A stretch of DNA of 64,000 bases from Arhodomonas sp052060015 (lineage in GTDB: Bacteria > Pseudomonadota > Gammaproteobacteria > Nitrococcales > Nitrococcaceae): contig NZ_JBPODZ010000008.1 in NCBI RefSeq assembly GCF_052060015.1, positions 66,836-130,835 on the forward strand, in the 5' to 3' direction. Made by a program: the position numbers and the translations under genes. The notes beneath the pieces are model-generated. The model saw only the letters and a program-made list of their open reading frames with translations, had not been told where the DNA came from and did not search any database. How positions within the stretch are numbered: the first letter of the stretch is position 1; each line of letters begins with the position of its first letter. Below, one piece after another: positions 55,462 through 64,000 of this stretch.

Positions 55462-56537
55462 CGCGTACCCCGCCGGTGAACGCCGAACTGTCGCCACAAC
55501 AAGAACGCCGCCAGCCCCGCCACCACCAAGTGTACCCACCACAGCCCAAGCCAGCCGGGAAGGATGCCGTTCTCGTACCAGTCCTGGGCCGCCTTCAGGC
55601 CATTGAAGTAGGCCACATAGAGCAACACTGCCGCCACCAGCCGGGCATAGCGCCCCTCCCGAGGCGCGGTGCGGGCCAGCGGCACGGCAGCGAGCAACAG
55701 GGTGAACACCGTCACCAGCATGCTCGCGCGCCATTGGATCTCGGCGTGGTCCCCCAGACTGCCGGAACCCAGGAGCTGCCCCACCGACCGGGCATCCCGC
55801 TTGAGACGAATATTGGCCGGCACCCGCTCCTCCAGCCGCACCCCGTGTTCCTCGAAGCGCAGCATCCGCCACGCCCCTTCACCGGCGATGCCGTCATAGC
55901 GAGCGCCGTCGGCCAGCACCAGGAAGCGTGCGCCGGTATCGGGGTCCGTGCGCCGATAGGCCCGATCGGCAACGACCACCCGTTCCATATCGTCCCCGGG
56001 CAGGCGGGCGAAGACATCCCGCAGGGTCCCGTCGTCCGCCACCTCGGCGGCATACATAACGCCACCCCCATCGACGCCGAGGAAACGCCCCCCCGCCAGC
56101 CCCTGGAACTGGGCCTGCTGCGCCGCCTCGGCGCTCATCCGCTGGGCCGCCGCCTCCGCCCGCGGGCCGAGCACCAGCGCAAAGGCCCCGACCACCACGG
56201 CCAGGGGTAGGGCCAAGGCGAAAAGCCCGCGAAAGAGCTGCCGCGGGCCGAGGCCGCAGGCGGTCATCGCCGCCATCTCCGAGTCCCGATAGAGCCGGCC
56301 GAGGGCGAGGATCACCGCCAGGAAGAAACTCGCGGGCAGCACCACCCCCAGATTGGCCAGTGCCTTCAGGCCCAACAGGCTGAAAATGACGTCCGGCGGG
56401 ATATCGCCCCGGGCCGCCTCCGCCATGAAGCGCACGAGCCGATTGGTGAGCAGCACCACCACCAGCACCAGGGTGACGGCGAGCCAGGACACCAGGGTCT
56501 CGCGGACCAGATAGCGCTCCAGGCGGGTGATCAGCAT
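55458..56537 (-). CDS. lptF: LPS export permease LptF
   Basis: 359 aa, partner of LptG. It starts MLITRLERYLVRETLVSWLAV, has NRLVRFMAEAARGDIPPD, a periplasmic domain (about 130-265), and three C-terminal helices. Divergent from pepA across a 63-base gap, as in Pseudomonas. Confidence 0.95.
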   Translation of the reverse strand: MLITRLERYLVRETLVSWLAVTLVLVVVLLTNRLVRFMAEAARGDIPPDVIFSLLGLKALANLGVVLPASFFLAVILALGRLYRDSEMAAMTACGLGPRQLFRGLFALALPLAVVVGAFALVLGPRAEAAAQRMSAEAAQQAQFQGLAGGRFLGVDGGGVMYAAEVADDGTLRDVFARLPGDDMERVVVADRAYRRTDPDTGARFLVLADGARYDGIAGEGAWRMLRFEEHGVRLEERVPANIRLKRDARSVGQLLGSGSLGDHAEIQWRASMLVTVFTLLLAAVPLARTAPREGRYARLVAAVLLYVAYFNGLKAAQDWYENGILPGWLGLWWVHLVVAGLAAFLLWRQFGVHRRGTR

Positions 56538-56600
56538 GCCAGCAGGATCTGCGTTAACATCGGACCCTTGTGGAAACGGGCACTCGGAAAGGAGCTATCG

Positions 56601-58088
56601 ATGGAGTACGCGGTCAAGAGCGGCATTCCCGAAAAACAGCGCTCGGCCTGTGTGGTGGTTGGTGTGTTCGAGTCCCGCCGGCTGTCGACGGCCGCGAGTC
56701 GGCTCGATGAGGCCAGCGGCGGCTTCCTCACCCACCTGCTGCGCCGCGGCGACATGGATGGCCGCGCCGGCCAAACCCTGATGCTCACCAATGTACCAGA
56801 GATGGTGTGCGACCGGATCCTCCTGGTGGGCTGCGGCCGGGAGCGCGACTTCGGCGACCGCGCCTACCACCAGGCGGTGACCGCCGCGGCGAATGCCCTG
56901 CAGGAAAGCGGCGCCGTCGAGGCCATCTCCTATCTCAGCGACCTGCCCGTCAAGGGTCGGGACAACGCCTGGCGGGTGCGCGCCGCGGTGCTCACCACCG
57001 GCAACGCCCTGTACCGCTTCGACCGTCTGAAGACCGATTCGGAAAAGCCGCGCCGGCCGCTGCGCAAGCTCACCTTGTCCGTGCCCGGCCGCCGCGAGCT
57101 GCCCGCCGGCGAGCGCGCCGTCGTGGAGGGCCGCGCCATCGCCAACGGCATGGCCCTGGCCAAGGACCTGGGGAATCTCCCCGGCAACATCTGCACCCCC
57201 ACCTATCTGGCCGAGCAGGCCGAGGCCTTGGCGAAGGAGTTCCCGGCGCTGAAGGTGGAGGTCCTTGGGCCGAAGGACATGGAAGAGCTCGGCATGGGCG
57301 CGCTGCTCGCCGTCGCCCGGGGCAGCCGTCAGGAGCCGCGGCTGATCACCATGCGCTACGACGGCGGCGGCCGTGGTGACAAGCCCCACGCCCTAGTCGG
57401 CAAGGGTGTGACCTTTGACAGCGGCGGCATCTCCATCAAGCCCGCCGCCGCGATGGACGAGATGAAGTTCGACATGTGCGGCGCGGCGAGCGTGTTCGGC
57501 ACCCTGCGCGCCGCCCTCGAGCTGGAGCTGCCGCTGAACCTGGTCGGGGTGGTCGCCGCCACCGAGAACCTGCCCGACGGCAACGCGACCAAGCCCGGCG
57601 ACGTGGTAACGACGATGTCCGGCCAGACCGTGGAGATCCTCAACACCGACGCCGAAGGGCGGCTCGCCCTATGCGATGCGCTCACCTATACCGAGCGTTT
57701 CGGGCCGGCGACAGTACTGGACATGGCCACCCTCACCGGGGCCTGTATCGTCGCCCTCGGCCACGAGGCCCATGCCGTGCTCGGCAATCAGCAGGGTCTG
57801 GTCAACGACGTCCTCGCCGCCGGCCGGACCGCCGGCGACCGTGGCTGGGAGCTACCGCTGTGGGACGAGTACCAGGACGGCCTGAAGAGCAACTTCGCGG
57901 ACATGGCCAACGTGGGCGGGCGGGACGCCGGCACCATCACGGCGGCCTGCTTCCTGTCTCGCTATGCGAAGAAGATGCGCTGGGCCCACCTGGACATCGC
58001 CGGCACCGCCTGGAACAGCGGTGAGAAGAAGGGCGCCACCGGCCGTCCCGTGCCGCTGCTGACCCAGTACCTCCTCGACCGCTGCTAG
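56601..58088 (+). CDS. pepA: Cytosol aminopeptidase PepA (M17)
   Basis: 495 aa. A hexameric di-metal leucyl aminopeptidase that in E. coli also binds DNA. Metal and catalytic motifs: VGKGVTFDSGGISIKP and NTDAEGRLALCDALTY. AAGGAG lies 7 bases before ATG 56601; the N-terminal domain begins MEYAVKSG. holC follows after five bases. Confidence 0.97.
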   Translation: MEYAVKSGIPEKQRSACVVVGVFESRRLSTAASRLDEASGGFLTHLLRRGDMDGRAGQTLMLTNVPEMVCDRILLVGCGRERDFGDRAYHQAVTAAANALQESGAVEAISYLSDLPVKGRDNAWRVRAAVLTTGNALYRFDRLKTDSEKPRRPLRKLTLSVPGRRELPAGERAVVEGRAIANGMALAKDLGNLPGNICTPTYLAEQAEALAKEFPALKVEVLGPKDMEELGMGALLAVARGSRQEPRLITMRYDGGGRGDKPHALVGKGVTFDSGGISIKPAAAMDEMKFDMCGAASVFGTLRAALELELPLNLVGVVAATENLPDGNATKPGDVVTTMSGQTVEILNTDAEGRLALCDALTYTERFGPATVLDMATLTGACIVALGHEAHAVLGNQQGLVNDVLAAGRTAGDRGWELPLWDEYQDGLKSNFADMANVGGRDAGTITAACFLSRYAKKMRWAHLDIAGTAWNSGEKKGATGRPVPLLTQYLLDRC

Positions 58089-58093
58089 CAGCC

Positions 58094-58510
58094 ATGCAGG
58101 TGGACTTCTACATCCTCGGCGAGAGCGGAGCGGAGGCGCGGGAGCGCTTCGCCTGCCGCCTCGCCGAGAAGGCCTTCCGTGAGGGGTTCACCGTGGCCGT
58201 CCAGGTGCCCGACGGCCCCGCCACCGCCCGGGTCGATGACCTGCTCTGGAGCTTCCGCCAGGGCAGCTTCGTGCCCCATGCACCCGCCGATCAGGCGGAT
58301 GATGCGGATCCCATCGTCGTGGGCACGGAGGAGGGGCTGGCGGGGCGGCAACTGCTGATCAATCTCACCGATGCCCTCCCGGCCCGCTGGCGGGACTACG
58401 AGCGCGTCGCCGAAATCGTTAGCGCCGATGACCCCGTCCGCCGCCCGGCCCGGGAACGTTACCGCCAGTATCGAGAGGCGGGTATCGCCCCGAACAATCA
58501 CCGCGTATAG
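58094..58510 (+). CDS. holC: DNA polymerase III chi subunit
   Basis: 138 aa. Links the clamp loader to SSB. VDFYILGESGAEARERFACRLAEKAFREG and DDLLWSFRQGSFVPHA are the family motifs, with a short NLTDALPARW segment. Usually followed by valS; here valS is absent and an accessory pair begins. Confidence 0.93.
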   Translation: MQVDFYILGESGAEARERFACRLAEKAFREGFTVAVQVPDGPATARVDDLLWSFRQGSFVPHAPADQADDADPIVVGTEEGLAGRQLLINLTDALPARWRDYERVAEIVSADDPVRRPARERYRQYREAGIAPNNHRV

Positions 58511-58592
58511 CGCAAGAACAACACCCTGCTGACCCAATACCCCCGGCACCGCCCTCCCCCTCTCGAGCCGATTGCTACCGCACGGTGATCCT

Positions 58593-58627
58593 CCGCTTGC
58601 AAGGCACAAGCGAGTCTCTTACTATAC
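58593..58627 (+). promoter_or_regulatory. Upstream control region of the TetR-MFS pair
   Basis: A perfect inverted repeat CGCTTG-N7-CAAGCG (58593-58611) precedes TATACT (58622-58627), 33 bases before the TetR start. The repeat is a possible operator; no proper -35 spacing is seen. The rest of the 150-base gap holds nothing further. Confidence 0.45.
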
Positions 58628-58660
58628 TGATCGTTCTATCTACTTGTTTGCACAACGACT

Positions 58661-59227
58661 ATGTCGACTAAACGCGAGCAATTGCTGGATACCGCTGAGC
58701 GCCTGTTCTACGCGGAAGGCTTCCACGCCACCGGCATCGACCGGCTCGTGCGGGCGGCCGGCACGACCCGCATGACGCTGTACAGCCATTTCCCCTCCAA
58801 GGAGGCACTGATCGCGGAGGTCCTGCAGCGGCGCAATCAGCGCTTCCTGGAGCGGCTCGACGAGGCCATCACCGCGAGCGCACCCGGCGCCACGACTACC
58901 GCACTGGTGGCGGCCCACAATCAATGGGTCGCGGAACAGGGCCGGCTCGGCTGCATTATGGTCAAGGCCATCGGGGAATACGCCGCGCACAGCACCCCGA
59001 TCCACGCGGCCGCGCTCCAGGCCAAACGGGCCTTACGCGAGCGCCTGCATGCGGCGCTCACCCGGGACGGCCTGGACGCCGACAGCGGCCTCGCCGAACG
59101 GGTGTATCTCGTACTGGAAGGCACCAACAGCGCCATACCGGTAATCGGGCTCGAGCCCGTACTCGAGAGCGCGGCCGCGGCCGTCGACGCCTTACTCAAC
59201 CGCCACAACCGGAGCGCGCCTGCATGA
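58661..59227 (+). CDS. TetR-family transcriptional regulator
   Basis: 188 aa. HTH domain about residues 5-50 (LLDTAERLFYAEGFHATGIDRLVRAAGTTRMTLYSHFPSKEAL) and a helical effector domain. Stop overlaps the MFS start by four bases (ATGA), so it very likely controls that transporter and itself. The inducer is unknown. Confidence 0.92.
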   Translation: MSTKREQLLDTAERLFYAEGFHATGIDRLVRAAGTTRMTLYSHFPSKEALIAEVLQRRNQRFLERLDEAITASAPGATTTALVAAHNQWVAEQGRLGCIMVKAIGEYAAHSTPIHAAALQAKRALRERLHAALTRDGLDADSGLAERVYLVLEGTNSAIPVIGLEPVLESAAAAVDALLNRHNRSAPA

Positions 59228-60396
59228 CACGCCTCTCCCCCCTTGGGACCGCCGTACTAGGCAGCGGCATTATCGCCATCACCTATGGGCTCGCCCGCTT
59301 CGTCTTCGGGCTGTTCCTGCCCGCCATACGCGAGGACATGGGGCTAACCCCGGTGATGGCGGGGTTCATCGGGGCCCTGCCGTTCGCGAGCTTCATCACC
59401 GCCATCGTGGTCGCCCCGTTCCTGGCCCGCACGCTCGGGCTGCGCCATGCAGCGGCACTGACCGCGGGCTTCGCGCTGCTCGGTCTACTGGCGATCGCCC
59501 AAGCCCCGGGCCCCCTGATCCTGGCCGCCGGGGTCGTCACTTGCGGCATCAGTACCGGCCTGTCTTCACCGATCATGGCCCAGGCGGTGGCAACCACCGT
59601 GAAAGCTCCGCTGCGCGGTCGTGTCAACGCCACCGTCAACGCCGGCACCAGCTTCGGGATCGCCGTCGCCGTGGTCGTGGTGCTGCTGGGCTCCGGGGCC
59701 TGGCGCAGCGCCTACCTCGGGTTCGCTGTGCTCGCGGCGTTGGGATTGGCCGCGGCGATGCGCTGGCTCCCCGGCGTCAGCACCGACGCCGCGGGGGCAC
59801 AGCCCACCAAACCAGGGCGCGAGCAATGGCGCGAAATCGCCCGTCTCAGCGGCCTGGCCGCTGCCATGGGCTTTACCAGCGCCATCTATTGGGTGTTCGC
59901 CCCGGACTTCGCCATCCACGGCGGCGGTCTGGACAGCGGCACGGGTGCCTGGATGTGGTTGACCGTCGGCTGCGTTGGGCTCGCCGGCGGCACGGTCGGG
60001 GACCTGATCGAGCGCTATGGCGCCGCACGCACCCATGCGGGGGCCTTCGCGCTGCTGGGCACCTCGTTGTTACTGCTCGCCGCCGCACCGGACGGGCTGA
60101 TATCCGCGCTCGCCTCCGCCGCCGCCTTCGGGGCCGCGTACATGGCACTGACCGGCTTCTATCTGGTGCGAAGCATCGAGATCCTCGCCGACCACCCGGC
60201 CCTCGGGCCCGTACTGCCCCTGATCGCGACCTCCTCCGGCCAGGTGATGGGTTCCCCGGTCGGTGGGTGGTTGATCAGCACCACGGGCTATGCCACCGCA
60301 TTCACCGCGTTCGCAGTCCTCGGCCTGATGGGCGCCGTGGTGTCGGTACGTCTTGCGGCCGCCGGCCCAGTGACGGTGCCGTCCCCTGCACGCTGA
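59224..60396 (+). CDS. MFS transporter (YbfB/YjiJ-like)
   Basis: 390 aa with twelve predicted helices. The first helix carries GLARFVFGLFLP, and GVVTCGISTGLSSPIMA and the central loop GRVNATVNAGTSFGIAVA are typical of MFS drug/metabolite exporters. ATG 59224 overlaps the TetR stop. Likely an efflux pump under the coupled TetR; the substrate cannot be read from sequence. Confidence 0.88.
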   Translation: MTRLSPLGTAVLGSGIIAITYGLARFVFGLFLPAIREDMGLTPVMAGFIGALPFASFITAIVVAPFLARTLGLRHAAALTAGFALLGLLAIAQAPGPLILAAGVVTCGISTGLSSPIMAQAVATTVKAPLRGRVNATVNAGTSFGIAVAVVVVLLGSGAWRSAYLGFAVLAALGLAAAMRWLPGVSTDAAGAQPTKPGREQWREIARLSGLAAAMGFTSAIYWVFAPDFAIHGGGLDSGTGAWMWLTVGCVGLAGGTVGDLIERYGAARTHAGAFALLGTSLLLLAAAPDGLISALASAAAFGAAYMALTGFYLVRSIEILADHPALGPVLPLIATSSGQVMGSPVGGWLISTTGYATAFTAFAVLGLMGAVVSVRLAAAGPVTVPSPAR

Positions 60397-60413
60397 ATCC
60401 GCGGGCGGCCGGG

Positions 60414-60487
60414 TTTCGCGAGCGAGGCTCGTTCCTACAAGGGCAGAAACATCGGGTGTAGGAGCCTGCCCTGCAGGCGAGTCTCGC
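60414..60487. repeat. REP doublet (two inverted REP elements)
   Basis: Two short repeats face each other between the convergent MFS and M20 genes. On the minus strand TGTAGGAACGAGC-CTC-GCTCGCGA (60439-60414); on the plus strand TGTAGGAGCCTGC-CCT-GCAGGCGA (60457-60480) and then GTCTCGCG. Each has TGTAGGA-C/G followed by a hairpin, the layout of REP elements in pseudomonads and xanthomonads, mobilised by RAYT transposases. The whole resembles a BIME. Confidence 0.8.
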
Positions 60488-60518
60488 GCGCATGGCGCGC
60501 TCCTTCGAGACCGCCGAT

Positions 60519-61934
<1,416 letters not shown>

Positions 61935-62021
61935 GACGGACGGCTCCTTCACCTGGGGATGTCCTCGATCGTACCGAATCCCTCACCCGGGCGATAACAT
62001 GGGTCCGGAAACAAGGGAGCG

Positions 62022-62450
62022 ATGATGGAGCAAACGGCGCACTGGGAACACCTGGAGCACGATGCCGACATCGGCGTCCGCGGCGTCGGCACTACCCTCG
62101 CGGAGGCCTTCGAGCAGGCGGCCCTGGCCCTCACCGCGGTGGTCGCGGAACCGGCGACCGTGCATGCCCGCCGGTCGGTGTCGATTCGCTGCGAGGCCCC
62201 GGACGCCGAGCTCCTACTGGTAGACTGGCTGAACGCGCTGATCTACGAGATGGCCACGCGCCACTGGCTGTTCGCCCGCTTCGCCGTGGAGACCGACGGC
62301 CACCACCTGTCCGCCCACGCCTGGGGCGAGCCGGTGGACAACACCCGTCACCAGCCCGCCACCGAGGTCAAGGGGGCCACCTACACGGGGCTGGCGGTGC
62401 GACAGCTCGAGGATGGCCGTTGGCTGGCCCAATGCGTGGTGGATGTATAG
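62022..62450 (+). CDS. Archease, RtcB activator
   Basis: 142 aa. HLEHDADIGVRGVGTTLAEAFEQAA is the archease signature with the metal-binding Asp. It promotes RtcB guanylylation and multiple turnover. A double ATG opens the frame; the second (62025) is 5 bases from GGGAG and fits best. rtcB follows after two bases. Confidence 0.9.
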   Translation: MMEQTAHWEHLEHDADIGVRGVGTTLAEAFEQAALALTAVVAEPATVHARRSVSIRCEAPDAELLLVDWLNALIYEMATRHWLFARFAVETDGHHLSAHAWGEPVDNTRHQPATEVKGATYTGLAVRQLEDGRWLAQCVVDV

Positions 62451-62452
62451 CC

Positions 62453-63883
62453 ATGGACCTAACCCGCTTCACCCGAGTCGACGCGACCACCTGGCGCCTC
62501 GAGCCCCAGGGGGCCATGCGCGTGCCCGGCGTGCTCTACGCCGATGAGACGCTGATCCAGGCCATGGACCCGAAGGTCGCCGAGCAACTGGCCAACGTGG
62601 CGAGCCTGCCGGGTATCGTCGGCGACGCCTACGCCATGCCCGACGCCCACTGGGGCTACGGCTTCCCCATCGGCGGCGTCGCCGCCTTCGACCCGGAGGC
62701 CGGTGGCGTGGTCTCCGCCGGCGGGGTGGGCTTCGACATCTCCTGCGGCGTGCGCACACTCAACACCGGGCTTCACGTCGATGACGTCCGACCCCGGGCC
62801 GAGGCCCTGGCAGAGGCGCTATTCCGCCATATCCCCGCCGGTCTCGGCAGCACCGGCGCCATCCACCTGCGTCGCCGGGAGCTGGAGGCCATGCTCGCCG
62901 GCGGCGCCGAGTGGGCCGTAGAACAGGGCTGGGGCCAGGCCGGGGACTTAGAGCGCATCGAGGAGGGCGGCCGCATGGCCGGTGCCGAGCCCCGGGAAGT
63001 CTCCGACAAGGCCAAGAAGCGCCAGCAAAACGAAATGGGCACGCTCGGCTCCGGCAACCACTACCTGGAGGTCCAGCGGGTGACCGAGATTTACGACGAG
63101 GCCGCGGCCCAGGCCTTCGGTCTGGCCACGGATAATGTGGTCATCAGCATCCACTGCGGTTCCCGGGGACTCGGCCACCAGATCGGCACGGACTTCCTTC
63201 GCCGTATGGCCATCGAGGCGCCGGAGCACGGCATCCACCTCCCGGACCGCGAGCTCGCCTGCGCGCCGATCCGCTCGCCGCTGGGCGAGGCCTATCTCGG
63301 GGCCATGCGGGCCGGCATCAACTGCGCCCTGGCCAACCGCCAGATCATCACCGCCCTGGCCCGGGAGGCGGTGGGCCACGTCCTACCGGAGGCAGATCTC
63401 GCGCTGCTCTATGACGTCTCCCACAACACCTGCAAGGAGGAGCGCCACAGGGTGGGCGGTGAGCCGCAGAACCTGTTCGTCCACCGTAAGGGCGCCACCC
63501 GCGCATGGGGCCCCGGCCATCCCGGTCTGCCACCAGCGCTGGCGGAAACCGGTCAACCGGTGATCATCGGCGGCTCCATGGGCACCTGCTCCTATATCCT
63601 CTGCGGCAATGCCCACAGCGAGGATCTGTCGTTCAGCTCCGCCTGCCACGGCGCCGGCCGCGCCATGAGCCGCCGCCAGGCCACCCGCCAGTGGGAGGGC
63701 CGCCAGCTCGTCGATCAGCTCCGGGAACGGGGCATCCTCATCCGTAGCCCCTCCCTGCGCGGCGTCGCCGAGGAGGCCCCCGGCGCCTACAAGGACGTCA
63801 CCGCGGTGGTGGACGCCGCAGATGCCGCCGGCCTCGCCCGCAAGGTCGCGCGGGTGGAGCCGATGATCTGCATCAAGGGCTAA
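62453..63883 (+). CDS. rtcB: 3'-phosphate/5'-OH RNA ligase RtcB
   Basis: 476 aa. A GTP- and Mn-dependent RNA ligase that joins 2',3'-cyclic phosphate to 5'-OH ends. Metal and GMP site motifs: GGVGFDISCGVRTL (Cys), SGNHYLEVQ, HCGSRGLGHQ, YDVSHNTCKEE, RKGATRAWGPGHP, and SSACHGAGRAMSR carrying the guanylylated His. ATG 62453. Pair with archease; no RtcR regulator in the window. Confidence 0.95.
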   Translation: MDLTRFTRVDATTWRLEPQGAMRVPGVLYADETLIQAMDPKVAEQLANVASLPGIVGDAYAMPDAHWGYGFPIGGVAAFDPEAGGVVSAGGVGFDISCGVRTLNTGLHVDDVRPRAEALAEALFRHIPAGLGSTGAIHLRRRELEAMLAGGAEWAVEQGWGQAGDLERIEEGGRMAGAEPREVSDKAKKRQQNEMGTLGSGNHYLEVQRVTEIYDEAAAQAFGLATDNVVISIHCGSRGLGHQIGTDFLRRMAIEAPEHGIHLPDRELACAPIRSPLGEAYLGAMRAGINCALANRQIITALAREAVGHVLPEADLALLYDVSHNTCKEERHRVGGEPQNLFVHRKGATRAWGPGHPGLPPALAETGQPVIIGGSMGTCSYILCGNAHSEDLSFSSACHGAGRAMSRRQATRQWEGRQLVDQLRERGILIRSPSLRGVAEEAPGAYKDVTAVVDAADAAGLARKVARVEPMICIKG

Positions 63884-63936
63884 TCCTGAGAACCGGTTGG
63901 CGTAAGGCGGGAGGATTGGTCTAAGAGGGTGTTTAC

Positions 63937-64000
63937 AAAAAATGGTAGACTGACGCCATAGCTACTCGGGGGAAAGCGTTATGGCAGGACGGGGGCGCCC
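63937..64000 (+). other. Right-edge sequence, possible insertion-sequence end with gene start
   Basis: An AT-rich motif GAGGGTGTTTACAAAAA (63937-63953) precedes, after GGGGGAAAG, an ATG at 63981 whose first residues read MAGRGRP before the window ends. The motif resembles terminal inverted repeats of some insertion sequences (for example IS5- or IS256-type ends), and a transposase would start here. Without the rest, this is uncertain; it may equally be an ordinary gene. Confidence 0.35.

Noticed and set aside
55462..55872. 137-codon N-terminal extension of lptG
   Set aside because: It lies wholly inside lptF; GTG 55461 with the GTGA overlap and family start fit better.
58596..58627. TTGCAA as -35 for TATACT upstream of tetR
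   Set aside because: The spacing is 20 bases, outside the usual 16-18.

Overview
This window is a dense piece of a high-GC gammaproteobacterial chromosome. The gene set and gene order match the conserved Pseudomonas/Chromatiales pattern. Blocks such as tig-clpP-clpX-lon-hupB-ppiD-fabI and queG/nnr-tsaE-ami-mutL-miaA-hfq-hflX-hflK-hflC-DUF2065-hisZ-purA-tRNA-Leu-rnr-rlmB-rpsF-priB-rpsR-DUF2232-rplI-dnaB-alr-radA are standard for that group. I would place it near Ectothiorhodospiraceae/Chromatiales, but the sequence alone does not fix the genus. I see no rRNA, CRISPR array or prophage. No protein-coding-free stretch exceeds 300 bases except where tRNA genes fill it.

Layout: 1-9.7 kb holds envelope/fatty-acid and protein quality-control genes (fabI end, ppiD, tRNA-Asp/Val, hupB, lon, clpX, clpP, tig, tRNA-Leu). 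Near-consensus heat-shock (sigma32) promoters lie in front of lon and clpX. 9.8-14.7 kb holds a three-gene ABC export system (ATPase, FtsX-type permease, HlyD-type adaptor) between a tRNA-Leu and a Pro-Arg-His-Lys tRNA operon. 14.8-20.8 kb holds folD and then an accessory purine-catabolism island: uraD, uraH and puuD give a complete urate-to-allantoin route, followed by a GntR regulator, hydroxypyruvate isomerase, an undescribed small Cys-containing protein and an IclR regulator with a clear operator.

20.8-30.3 kb is radA-alr-dnaB-rplI-DUF2232-rpsR-priB-rpsF-rlmB-rnr, all on the minus strand. 30.4-35.6 kb is a branched-chain amino-acid-type ABC importer inserted between rnr and tRNA-Leu/purA. 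36-49 kb is the purA-to-nnr block on the minus strand, with queG divergent. 50-53.8 kb is panC, panB, folK and pcnB; pcnB probably uses an AUU start. 53.8-58.5 kb holds tRNA-Glu, an RDD protein, lptG/lptF, pepA and holC. 58.6-64 kb is accessory: a TetR-MFS pair, a REP doublet, an M20 peptidase and archease-RtcB. At the right edge is the start of an unidentified gene, possibly within an insertion sequence.

Most of the window is housekeeping. The points of most interest are the regulatory signals (sigma32 promoters, IclR and GntR operators, AUU start of pcnB, promoter for tRNA-Val inside hupB), the compact urate module with its unknown small neighbour, and the REP doublet.
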